Assembly (NCBI GenBank): GCA_964540815.1
Contig: CAZIOH010000004.1
Span: 1 to 64,000, forward strand
DNA: 64,000 bases
Reading direction: 5' to 3'
Origin: CAZIOH01 sp964540815
GTDB taxonomy: Bacteria; Myxococcota_A; Polyangia; Fen-1088
Shown: positions 46,212 through 55,480 of the stretch, in pieces
How positions within the stretch are numbered: the stretch's first letter is position 1
Layout: the number at the start of each line of letters is the position of its first letter
Notes under the pieces: model-generated
What the model saw: the letters and a program-made list of their open reading frames with translations, nothing else
Databases searched by the model: none
Told to the model about the DNA's origin: nothing
Program-made: the position numbers and the translations under genes

Positions 46212-47185
46212 GCGCGCGCCTCCTCGGAGTGGGTCGGGTCCTTGGTGGTGAGGGTGTGGAACACGTCCTCGAGGCTCACCGACTCCCGGACCAGCTCCAG
46301 CAAGGGCCAGTGGTTGTCCACCGCCGCCCGGAAGAAGGCCCGGCGCAGATCGTCCGAGGTGGCGGCGTCGATGGAGAAGGCGTGGACGCCGAGCTCCTTG
46401 GCGGAGGGCTCGCAGCGGGCGACGCCCCGGATGGCGGCGAGCTTCTCGCGCACCGCCTCGGCCGCGACCCCGGCCGACTCGACCACCACCCGGTAGCGGC
46501 TGCCCTTCTCCCGGGCGCGCAGGGCCTCGGGCGTATCGTCGGCCACCAGCTTGCCACCGCTGATGATGAGGATGCGCGAGCACGTCGCCTGCACCTCGGG
46601 GAGGATGTGGGTCGACAGGATGACAGTCTTCTCCTGCCCGAGCTCCTTGATCAGCCGGCGGATCTCCACGATCTGGTTGGGATCGAGGCCGCTCGTCGGC
46701 TCGTCGAGGACCAGGATGTCGGGATCGTGCAGGATGGCCTGCGCCAGCCCGAGCCGCTGCCGGTACCCCTTCGACAGCTCCCCCACCAGCTTGCCGGCCA
46801 CCTCGGAGAGCCCGCAGCGCCCGCCGACCTCCTTGATGCGCGCGGCGCTCTTGTTCGGGGTCATGCCCCGCATCTCGGCCGCGAACTCCAGGTACTCGAG
46901 GACGCTCATGTCCTTGTAAAGCGGCGTGTCCTCGGGCAGGTAGCCGAGCCGCTTCCGGACCTCGAGGGACTCGTCGAAGACGTCGTGCCCCGCCACGTTG
47001 GCGGTCCCGGCGGTCGGCGCCAGGTAGCACGTGAGCATCTTCATGGTGGTGGATTTTCCCGCCCCGTTCGGGCCGAGGAAACCCAGGACCTCGCCCCGGC
47101 GCACGTTGAAGGTGACCTGGTCGACGGCGCGGAATGCACCGTACTCCTTGGTCAGATTTTCGACGCGAATCATCACGTCCGACAT
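46208..47185 (-). CDS. GldA-like ABC transporter ATPase
   Basis: 325-residue ATPase. Walker A GPNGAGKST, Q-loop region GYLPEDTPLY, signature LSKGYRQRLGLAQAI, Walker B ILVLDEPTSGLD and switch His STHIL are present, and a C-terminal regulatory half typical of ABC-2 exporters extends beyond residue 220. It is the first gene of the operon with the GldF-, GldG- and DUF4340-type genes. A possible promoter on this strand has a perfect TTGACA (complement of 47347-47352) 17 bp from a poor -10 (47324-47329). Confidence 0.93.
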   Translation of the reverse strand: MSDVMIRVENLTKEYGAFRAVDQVTFNVRRGEVLGFLGPNGAGKSTTMKMLTCYLAPTAGTANVAGHDVFDESLEVRKRLGYLPEDTPLYKDMSVLEYLEFAAEMRGMTPNKSAARIKEVGGRCGLSEVAGKLVGELSKGYRQRLGLAQAILHDPDILVLDEPTSGLDPNQIVEIRRLIKELGQEKTVILSTHILPEVQATCSRILIISGGKLVADDTPEALRAREKGSRYRVVVESAGVAAEAVREKLAAIRGVARCEPSAKELGVHAFSIDAATSDDLRRAFFRAAVDNHWPLLELVRESVSLEDVFHTLTTKDPTHSEEARA

Positions 47186-47365
47186 CGTTTCCTCTTTGTC
47201 TTGGGTGGCGGAGGGGTGGCTCGGGAATCGATTTGCCTGCCCCTAACTCGGGCCCCGGCCAGATTATTCCCGACACCGTCGATATTGGGGATCTGGGCGA
47301 TTCGGCTGTTTCGTCCGACGCGGTAAGTACGACGGTGTCCGGGGAGTGTCAAGCGCGCCCCGCCA

Positions 47366-47387
47366 CCCAGGCCCGGGGGAACCTGGG
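47366..47387 (-). terminator. Hairpin after the Cys-rich repeat gene
   Basis: CCCAGG and CCTGGG flank a 10-nt loop that can itself pair (CCC/GGG), placed just past the stop. There is no T-run, so termination is possible but not certain. Confidence 0.4.
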
Positions 47388-47394
47388 AGCCTGC

Positions 47395-49923
47395 TCAGCA
47401 GTCCGCGTCGAGGGTGGGGGTACAACCGGTGGGGCAGCAGCCGTCGTGGACCTTGCCCGAGCAGCCGAGGATCGGGACGTGCTGACAGGAGGCGTTGCAC
47501 TGACTGGCGGCGCCGACCAGCTCGTCGACCGTGCAGGCGTCCCCGTCGTCTTGACAGCGGACAGGGCAGGTGGAGCTGGGGTCACAGGTCTCACCGTTCT
47601 CCACGATTCCGTTCCCGCAGGAGGGCGCGCAGTCGGCGTCGTTCGCGGCGGAGCAGCCGTCCGGGCAGCAGTGATCGCCCGACCCGCAGGTGGTGATGCG
47701 CACGTGGGAGCACACCCGGTCGCAGTTGCTCGGCGTCCCGCGGGCGAAGTCCAGCGTGCACGAGTCCGTGTCCGCGCAGGAAGCCGGACAGGCGCCGTCC
47801 TTGCCGGCGGTGATTCCGGGGTCGCAGGCCTCGTTGGCGTCGAGCACGCCATTGCCGCAGATGGCCCCGCAGTCGGAGTCGTTGGCCGCGCTGCACCCGG
47901 CTCCCTCGGGGCAGCATCCGTCTCCGTTCACGCAGGAGGTGATGGCCTGCCGGACGCAGGGGATGTTGCAGGCGGAGGTCGAGCCCGGCGCGATGACGTA
48001 GGGCGAGCAGCTGTCGGAGGGGGGACAGCCCGCCGCGCACGAGACCGGGGTGCTGGCGGTGTCACAGGTCTCCCAGGGAACCTCCACCACGCCGTTGCCG
48101 CAGGAGGCGGGACAGTCGGCGTCGAGGCCCTCGTGACCGCCCGGCGGACAGCAGCCGTCTCCGTCGCGGAAGGTGGTGGTGGGGACGAACACGCACCGGG
48201 CGGTGCAGCTGTCGGCGTCGATCAGCAGGTCGTCGGTGCAAGGGATGGCGTCCGAGCAGCTCTTCGGGCACGCGCCGGGTTGCCCGGCCGGAATGGCCAC
48301 GTCGCACGCCTCGCCAGGATCGAGGTGCCCGTCCCCGCAGCTCGGCGGACAGTCGGGATCGGAGGCCGAGCCGCAGCCCTTCGGGCAACAGCCGTCGGCG
48401 ACCGCCGAGCACGCGGTGGTCGGCTGCAGGAGGCAGACGGTGTCACACGGCTTGCCCGGTGTCACGGTCATCACGTAGCTCGAGCAGGTCGCCTGGGGGG
48501 CCGGGCACCCGGTCGGGCAGGCGCCGGCCGTCCCGGCGCGGATGGCGGTGTCGCACGCCTCGCCGGCCTCGAGCACGCCGTTTCCGCAGGTGGCCTTGCA
48601 ATCGTTGTCGACGTTCGGTCCGATGGTGGAGGGATCGGGGCAGCACCCGTCGTTCGGAACCGGGGTGGTGATGGGCAGGTGCTGGCAGGTGGTCTGACAG
48701 CCCGAGCCGACCAGGATGTCCGCGGTGCAGGGTTGCTTGTCGTCGCAGTCGGCGGAGGTCGGACATCGTCCACTACCGCTCGCGCCGGTCGCGCCGAATC
48801 GGCCGCTGATCCCGGGATCGCAGAGCTCCGGCGCTTCCACCAGCCCGTTTCCGCAGGCGGGCCGACAATCCGCATCCGAGCTGGTGTTGGCCCCCACCGG
48901 GCAGCAGCCATCCCCGGCCACCGCCACCAAGATCGCCACGTGCGAGCAGCGCGCCGAGCAGGTCCCCGCCGAGATCAGGGCATCGACCGTGCACGGATCT
49001 CCGTCGTCGCAGTCGGCCGCGCCCGGACAGGTCCCGGGGCCGGTCGCGATCATCGTGTCGCAGGACTCCCCCTGGCCGAGGACGCCGTCGCCACAGGCGG
49101 CCGAGCAGTCGGGATCGGTGGCCGAGGTGGCGCCGGCTGGACAGCAGCCGTCGGTGGCGGTCGCGATCCGGATCTCGCTGTGCTGACAGGTGACCGTGCA
49201 GCCGGTGCCCACCAGCCGGTCCTCCGTGCAAGCAATTCCGTCATCGCAATCGCGTGGGCAAGCGCCCGGCAACTCCGCGGCGATGGCGGTGTCGCAGGTC
49301 TCGTCGCGATCGAGGGTGGCGTTGCCACAGCGGGCGACCGTCTCTGGCGCGCCGCCGTCCGCGGCCACGCCGTCCCCGCCACCACCGTCCGCGCCGCCCG
49401 GTCCATCCCCGCCCGAGCCGGCTCCCCCGTCGGCCCCCGGGGCGGGTTGACAGGCCAGGCTGTCGCACACGAGTTCGACCGTGACCGAGGTGGTCTGCGG
49501 CAGCGTGAACGACCGGGCCCCGCGCGCGATCTCGGTGCGACCGGCGTCGAAGGCCCGGGCCTCCACCAGCGTGTCACCGCTCCCGAGCGGTCCGACGTGG
49601 ACCTGCAGGACGATTGGCCAGCCGATGTCGGCGACGCTGGCGTACCAATCGGCGAGGACCCGCTGACTCGGCAGGGGCGCCTTCTGGGAGACCGCCACCT
49701 GCACGTGCACGACTCCCGGGAGCGGCTCGGGCGAGCCCACGCTGACCGAGAGCAGCCGATCTCCACGCGAGCGGCAGGCCACCGCCGAGCCGGTGACCAG
49801 CGCCAGCATCAGGCCCACCACGCAGACTCGGTCCGACCAGAGCAGGCGCGCCCCCGGGGGTGGGTGTCGGTCCGGACGCGCGGCGCGGTCCCGCGCGGGA
49901 TCAGCGATGCTCGGTGCCCGCAT
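47395..49923 (-). CDS. Large lipoprotein with eight Cys-rich repeats
   Basis: 842-residue exported lipoprotein. The signal ends in a Cys (GSAVAC, near residue 50). A roughly 125-residue beta region ('VHVQVAVSQKAPLPSQRV') and a Gly/Asp linker are followed by eight repeats of 65-80 residues, each opening CG(N/D)G-x-L-x-x-x-E-x-CD and ending in DGCCP...DxDC. These resemble the myxobacterial Cys-rich (DUF4215-like) disulphide repeats. The protein ends exactly on the last repeat. The start codon lies 23 nt inside the DUF6178 gene, so the two are translationally coupled. Surface location is likely; ligand unknown. Confidence 0.85.
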   Translation of the reverse strand: MRAPSIADPARDRAARPDRHPPPGARLLWSDRVCVVGLMLALVTGSAVACRSRGDRLLSVSVGSPEPLPGVVHVQVAVSQKAPLPSQRVLADWYASVADIGWPIVLQVHVGPLGSGDTLVEARAFDAGRTEIARGARSFTLPQTTSVTVELVCDSLACQPAPGADGGAGSGGDGPGGADGGGGDGVAADGGAPETVARCGNATLDRDETCDTAIAAELPGACPRDCDDGIACTEDRLVGTGCTVTCQHSEIRIATATDGCCPAGATSATDPDCSAACGDGVLGQGESCDTMIATGPGTCPGAADCDDGDPCTVDALISAGTCSARCSHVAILVAVAGDGCCPVGANTSSDADCRPACGNGLVEAPELCDPGISGRFGATGASGSGRCPTSADCDDKQPCTADILVGSGCQTTCQHLPITTPVPNDGCCPDPSTIGPNVDNDCKATCGNGVLEAGEACDTAIRAGTAGACPTGCPAPQATCSSYVMTVTPGKPCDTVCLLQPTTACSAVADGCCPKGCGSASDPDCPPSCGDGHLDPGEACDVAIPAGQPGACPKSCSDAIPCTDDLLIDADSCTARCVFVPTTTFRDGDGCCPPGGHEGLDADCPASCGNGVVEVPWETCDTASTPVSCAAGCPPSDSCSPYVIAPGSTSACNIPCVRQAITSCVNGDGCCPEGAGCSAANDSDCGAICGNGVLDANEACDPGITAGKDGACPASCADTDSCTLDFARGTPSNCDRVCSHVRITTCGSGDHCCPDGCSAANDADCAPSCGNGIVENGETCDPSSTCPVRCQDDGDACTVDELVGAASQCNASCQHVPILGCSGKVHDGCCPTGCTPTLDADC

Positions 49924-52012
49924 CGGTGGGATCGTCGATGGGGTGGGCGGCTCCGCCCCGAGAGGCGCCGCTCCGGGCGTCGCCGCCCTGCCGCCAGACC
50001 GATTCGAGCGGCCACAGCGAGGCGACCCAGCGGGCGGCGACCTCGTCGGCCGCCGCGCGCAGTCCCTCGGGAGCGACGCCGCGCAAGATCGTCGCCGCGT
50101 GGGAGGCCCAGGCCGGGATCTCACGGGGCTCCGCCAGGTCCGCGGCCGGGGCACCGGATGCGGTGGGGGAAGGCGCTGCGCCGGCGAGGGTTCGGAACGC
50201 CTGCACCTCGACGTCGGACAGGGCATGAAAGGGCGGCTCTGGTCGTGGAGGTGGTGATGGCGGTGCCTCGGTCGTGGCGGCAGAGCGTTCGGGTCCCGCG
50301 GCCGCGGCCGCCCCCGCCTGCGCGCGGCTCCACAGCAAGAGCCGCGGCACCAGGGCGGTGCGCGCGAGCAGCCCCGCATCGAGCGCCGCGGGATCGCTCG
50401 GGGTGGCGGCCGCCCGTGCGTCGGCATCGAGGTGCTCCGGGCGCACCCCGAGCCGCAGCAACATGCCCTGGGCCGCGGCGGCCCGCTGGATCATGCGGGT
50501 GGCCCGCGCGAGATCGTCGAGCGTGGAGAACGGGCGCTCCCCAGCGGCGGGCGGCTCGTCGAGCAGACGCGGAAAGACGGGTCGCGGTCGGTTGACCGCC
50601 TCGAAGACCGCGGCCTCGGGCTCCTCGACCAGATCGAGCTCGGGGAGTGATGCGAACGGTCCTTTGCGCACCCAGGCCCGCGCCAGCGCGCGCACCTTGC
50701 CCACCAGCGAAACCCCGAGCCGGAACAGGCGCACGAGTGGAACCGTGCGCACGGCCTCCACGGCGCGCGGGTCGACCTCGTCCCGGGCCACCTCGGGCTG
50801 CGGATCCGGCTGCGCGCGCGGCGCGCTCGGCGCGCTCCGATGGAAGCCGGCGGTCCGAGCCGCCGCCTCCCCCCGCCCCGCGGACCCTCCGTCCCGGGCC
50901 AGGAACTCCACGGCCAGATCGAGCAAGCCCCGCATCCGCCCCATCACGCGCGCCGCCGCCTCCTCGTCCGCCGGATCGACCCGATCGGCCGAGAGCACGC
51001 GGTTGGCCAGCGCCACCAGCGCGAAGTGCAGCTCGTCGAGCTCTTGCGAATCGGTCACCTCCCCGAGGGCCGCCACGAACAGCGAGCCCGGCACCTCCAT
51101 CTCGGGGCCGAGCGCCGGCGGCGCCAGCCAGAAGCTCGGCCCTTCCTCGCTGACGATGGGCCTCGACCGTCCGCCCGGCGCAGTCTCTCCCAGCCGCACC
51201 GACAGTGGGTCGAGCTCGCGGTACACCTCGAGGGCCTCGAAGGTGTCGATGAAGCCGTGGTCCGCCATGCGCCCCTGGCGCCACCGGTACGCGGTCTCCT
51301 CCAGCTCGGAGTCGAGCTCCGACTTGGCGCCCACCAGGATCTTGCGCGCGAGCTCGTGATCGTCCCGGTAGAGCAGATCCACCACCCGCAGCAGCGCCTG
51401 AGCCGAGCCCAGCGTCTCCTCTCCCTCATCCGGGATCTCCCCGCCGATCTCCGCGGCGCGGACCGCGCGCTCCTCGGCCGCCGCCTCGCGGTAGCCGACG
51501 ATGTCGAGGACGAACAGGCGATCCGGTGTCGGGTAGAAGATCCCGTCGGACTCCTCCGGGGGATCCTCGACGCTGAGATCGTAGATGCGGGCCCCCTTGC
51601 GAAGGATGAGGGCGACGAGCTCGATGTCGAGGCCACGCACCCACGCGCCGATGGTCTCCTCCGGCAGCTCGGCCATCATCTCGACCCACTCGCGCAGGCG
51701 CACGGGCGCGGTCCGGTCGCCGGACCAGAGCGAGAAATCCGCCACGATCTGCGCCTGGGCGGGCGTCACCCAGCGCAGCAGATCGGCCGCCTCGCGAAAG
51801 TCGCTCTCGCGCAGGATGCCGTACAGCTCGTCCCCCGACATGGCCGCGATGGCCTGCTCGGGGTCGTCGAGCGCCATCAGCGCCTCCAGGCGATTGCCCC
51901 GCTGGCTCCGCCCGAGGCGAGCGCGATAGCGCGACAGCGTGATCACGTTCGACGCCTGGGCTGGGCTCCCGGGGGGCGGTGGGTCTCGGCGGGTGGGCGG
52001 GGAAGGAGACAT
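49901..52012 (-). CDS. DUF6178 family protein
   Basis: 703-residue soluble protein. 'MALDDPEQAIAAMSGDELYGILRESDFREAADLL' and 'FSLWSGDRTAPVRLREWVEMMAELPEE' are typical of DUF6178, which is found mainly in deltaproteobacteria. The protein is helical, with a Pro/Ala-rich variable region near 370-400 and again near 575-625. No catalytic motif is seen. The 3' end overlaps the Cys-rich lipoprotein start by 23 nt, an unexpected pairing of a cytoplasmic protein with a surface one. Confidence 0.85.
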   Translation of the reverse strand: MSPSPPTRRDPPPPGSPAQASNVITLSRYRARLGRSQRGNRLEALMALDDPEQAIAAMSGDELYGILRESDFREAADLLRWVTPAQAQIVADFSLWSGDRTAPVRLREWVEMMAELPEETIGAWVRGLDIELVALILRKGARIYDLSVEDPPEESDGIFYPTPDRLFVLDIVGYREAAAEERAVRAAEIGGEIPDEGEETLGSAQALLRVVDLLYRDDHELARKILVGAKSELDSELEETAYRWRQGRMADHGFIDTFEALEVYRELDPLSVRLGETAPGGRSRPIVSEEGPSFWLAPPALGPEMEVPGSLFVAALGEVTDSQELDELHFALVALANRVLSADRVDPADEEAAARVMGRMRGLLDLAVEFLARDGGSAGRGEAAARTAGFHRSAPSAPRAQPDPQPEVARDEVDPRAVEAVRTVPLVRLFRLGVSLVGKVRALARAWVRKGPFASLPELDLVEEPEAAVFEAVNRPRPVFPRLLDEPPAAGERPFSTLDDLARATRMIQRAAAAQGMLLRLGVRPEHLDADARAAATPSDPAALDAGLLARTALVPRLLLWSRAQAGAAAAAGPERSAATTEAPPSPPPRPEPPFHALSDVEVQAFRTLAGAAPSPTASGAPAADLAEPREIPAWASHAATILRGVAPEGLRAAADEVAARWVASLWPLESVWRQGGDARSGASRGGAAHPIDDPTDAGTEHR

Positions 52013-52185
52013 GCTGGATGTGAGCCTCGTCGGGGGGAGTGCATCCCCTTCTTACTCCACCGGGTGGCTCGACCGGGTGGCGATCGCTCGCCTGGCCCGG
52101 CTCGGGGTACCCCGGATCGTTTCCGCCGGTGGCCGCGCGCCCCCGAGCCGCCGCGCGGAAATCCCGTCGAATACGCGTCGCGCAC

Positions 52186-52213
52186 TTGACATGGGCGGCC
52201 CTGTACGTAACTT
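52186..52213 (+). promoter_or_regulatory. Promoter of tRNA-Val
   Basis: TTGACA (52186-52191), a 16-bp spacer and TAACTT (52208-52213). The predicted start near 52220 is about 12 nt before the tRNA 5' end, as expected for a stand-alone tRNA gene. Confidence 0.65.
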
Positions 52214-52231
52214 ACGCGGGTCTGTGGACCC

Positions 52232-52303
<72 letters not shown>

Positions 52304-52747
52304 CGCTTGCTCGACGCGCATCCCGCCACCGAAACCGGGCGGAAATACGGTAGTGTGGGGGCGGCGGAGGCGGTTGTTGGCCGGCGCGCCCCTGCCCGCG
52401 CTCGGGTTCGTGTCCGACTGGGCTGGGCGGTCCGCGGTCCTGGCGAAGCGCCGGGGGGTGGGCAAAGGGATCGGCGAGAGGGACATGGCGGCCGAGGTGG
52501 TCTCTGCCCGCACCCCCCGGGAGGCCAGCCCGGACGGGGCCAACCCCGACAGGGCCAGCCGAACGCGCTACACCCGGAGACGATTTCGTCCGACGCCTTG
52601 CGGAGGAATCCCTTCCCCCGTCCCTGGCATCTCAAATAGTCCCATCAACGCAGGCTGTGTAACCGTAAAGCCGGTTGCATAGACCCGGTCGAGTGCGCAA
52701 AGCTACTGACCGAGTACCGTCGTTCACCCAAACCAGGAGAAATCGTC
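52304..52747. other. Intergenic region before infC
   Basis: About 440 bases with no gene I can support: short frames lack good starts and coding bias. An imperfect hairpin (AACCG / CGGTT, 6-nt loop) near 52662-52677 lies 70 nt before the infC start and could belong to the IF3 leader. I see no thrS, which often precedes infC in other bacteria. Confidence 0.5.
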
Positions 52748-53494
52748 ATCGCTAGACCAGGCTTTCAACCACCAAGTGTCGCCGACAATTATCGCGTGGG
52801 TCGCCGCATCCGCGTCCCCGAGGTTCGCGTCATCAACGGAGACGGCGAACAGATCGGGATCATCACGACGCAGGAAGCCCTGCGGTTGGCCGAGGAGCAG
52901 GGCCTCGAACTGGTGGAGGTGAACCCGCGGGCCGCCCCGCCGGTTTGCAAGATCATGGACTTCGGAAAGTTCAAGTACGAGACGTCCAAGAAGGAGAAGG
53001 CCTCGAGGAAACACCAGTCGACCATCGTCTTGAAGGAGATCAAGCTCCGCCCCAAGACCGATGACCACGACCTCGACTTCAAGGTGAAGCACATCCGCCG
53101 CTTCCTGTCCGAGGGCAACAAGTGCAAGCTCGTGACGGTGTTCCGCGGCCGCGAGATCGTGCACCCGGAGACCGGGCAGGCGATGCTGGATCAGGTGGTG
53201 AAGATGGTGAGCGACGTGGCGGTGGTCGAGCAGCGCGCCATGATGGAAGGACGCCGGATGGTGATGGTGGTCGGTCCGAAGGCCGGTGTGGTGAGCCGTC
53301 CGGCGAGCCCACCGCCTGCGGCCGCCGCCCCCGGCCCTGGCGGCGCCCCCGCCGCGGCCGCCGCGACGCCTGCCGCAGCCACCGCCGCTCCGGCGGCGCC
53401 GCGTCCGACCGCGGCCGCGACCGCTGCCCCGGCGGCGCCCCTGCCGAAGGCGCCCGCCAGCGCCGCGAGCTCGCCGGCTGGCGCGAAGGCCTGA
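52748..53494 (+). CDS. infC: Translation initiation factor IF-3 with an AUC start and a long C-terminal tail
   Basis: 248-residue IF3, which controls start-codon selection and subunit dissociation. It begins at ATC (52748) with AGGAG 8 nt upstream: IARPGFQPPSVADNYRVGRRI, the normal IF3 opening. A rare start codon is the known way IF3 autoregulates, and AUC was described for the M. xanthus IF3 (dsg). Domains: N-domain about 10-80 ('VINGDGEQIGIITTQEALRLA'), linker, C-domain about 85-175 ('STIVLKEIKLRPKTDDHD'). About 70 Ala/Pro-rich residues follow, as in Dsg. An ATC six bases earlier also lies in frame but is badly spaced. rpmI and rplT follow. Confidence 0.93.
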   Translation: MARPGFQPPSVADNYRVGRRIRVPEVRVINGDGEQIGIITTQEALRLAEEQGLELVEVNPRAAPPVCKIMDFGKFKYETSKKEKASRKHQSTIVLKEIKLRPKTDDHDLDFKVKHIRRFLSEGNKCKLVTVFRGREIVHPETGQAMLDQVVKMVSDVAVVEQRAMMEGRRMVMVVGPKAGVVSRPASPPPAAAAPGPGGAPAAAAATPAAATAAPAAPRPTAAATAAPAAPLPKAPASAASSPAGAKA

Positions 53495-53611
53495 AGGCAC
53501 AGGGTAGGCCCCCGTCGATCACGCCCACGGGGCGTTCCTGTGCACGTGCACGGCCACGATCACGGGGGCGGCCACGATCACGATCACGGGTCCTGATCGG
53601 GGTGACCAGGG

Positions 53612-53638
53612 CCGGACCTGGTCCGGACCTGGACCGGA
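53612..53638. repeat. GC-rich palindromic cluster between infC and rpmI
   Basis: CCGGACC T GGTCCGG forms a perfect 7-bp stem with a 1-nt centre (53612-53626); the following GGTCCGGACC (53620-53629) is itself palindromic and another related half-site follows. It may be an attenuator or terminator separating infC from rpmI, or part of autoregulation by L20. Confidence 0.4.
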
Positions 53639-53680
53639 CAACGAAGGGTGACGAACGCGCGGGCCGGCGTCAGGAAAGTC

Positions 53681-53708
53681 TTGCCAGGCGTCCGAGGATC
53701 GCTATACT
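53681..53708 (+). promoter_or_regulatory. Promoter of rpmI
   Basis: TTGCCA (53681-53686), a 16-bp spacer and TATACT (53703-53708), a very good match to sigma-70. The -10 box ends only 11 nt before the rpmI ATG and no Shine-Dalgarno is visible, so transcripts from it would be essentially leaderless. Confidence 0.75.
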
Positions 53709-53719
53709 GCGCCGCTCAC

Positions 53720-53926
53720 ATGCCCAAGATAAAAATGAAGTCGAACAGCAGCGCCAAGAAGCGCTTCAAGCTGACGGCCAAGGGCCGCGTCAAGCGGAAG
53801 AAGGCCTACCTTCGTCACTGCCTGGGCGCGAAGTCGAGCTCGGCCAAGCGGAAGCTGCGTCGCGGCGGCTACGTGAGCAAGACGCAGGAGCATCAGATCA
53901 AGGCGATGCTCCCGTACGGAACCTAG
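53720..53926 (+). CDS. rpmI: Ribosomal protein bL35
   Basis: 68-residue basic protein of the 50S subunit: MPKIKMKSNSSAKKRFK, then the family's 'KGRVKRKKAYLRH' and an ending typical of L35. The ATG at 53720 fits the normal bL35 start; no Shine-Dalgarno is upstream. It lies between infC and rplT, the conserved order. Confidence 0.97.
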   Translation: MPKIKMKSNSSAKKRFKLTAKGRVKRKKAYLRHCLGAKSSSAKRKLRRGGYVSKTQEHQIKAMLPYGT

Positions 53927-53978
53927 GCCCAGTTTTCTCGCCACTGCATCCTCGCCACTGCATCAAGGATAGTCGGAC

Positions 53979-54329
53979 ATGCCGCGCGCCAAAGGTGGAC
54001 CCAAGTCTCGTCATCGCCGCAACCGCATTCGGAAGCACGCCAAGGGCTTCCGGGGTGGTCGCTCGAAGCTCTGGAAGGCCGTCGTCGAAGCCGTACATCG
54101 CAAGTGGCGGTACGCGCTCTTCCACCGGCGCAAGAAGAAGTCGGACTTCCGTGGGCTGTGGATCATCCGGATCAACGCCGCGGCGCGCGCGCTCGGCATG
54201 ACCTACTCGCGTCTCATCGCCGGGTTGAACAAGGCGAACGTGAAGCTGGATCGCAAGATCCTCTCGGATCTGGCCATCAGCGATCCCAACGCCTTCCAGA
54301 AGGTCGTCGAAGCGGCGCGGGCACACTAG
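53979..54329 (+). CDS. rplT: Ribosomal protein bL20
   Basis: 116-residue 50S protein needed early in assembly. It opens MPRAKGGPKSRHRRNRIRKH and holds the family stretch 'YALFHRRKKKSDFRGLWIIRINAA'. L20 often represses its own operon. Normal length and spacing; pheS follows after 15 nt. Confidence 0.98.
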   Translation: MPRAKGGPKSRHRRNRIRKHAKGFRGGRSKLWKAVVEAVHRKWRYALFHRRKKKSDFRGLWIIRINAAARALGMTYSRLIAGLNKANVKLDRKILSDLAISDPNAFQKVVEAARAH

Positions 54330-54344
54330 CAGGGGCCGGGCGTC

Positions 54345-55466
<1,122 letters not shown>

Positions 55467-55480
55467 CATAGGCGAGAACC

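Noticed and set aside
47134..50595. 1150-codon open frame opposite the Cys-rich lipoprotein
   Set aside because: Mirrors the repeats of the real gene; no signal peptide or domain of its own.
52796..52798. GTG as the infC start
   Set aside because: It would remove the conserved first 16 residues (IARPGFQ...) and lacks a ribosome site, whereas ATC at 52748 has AGGAG at 8 nt.
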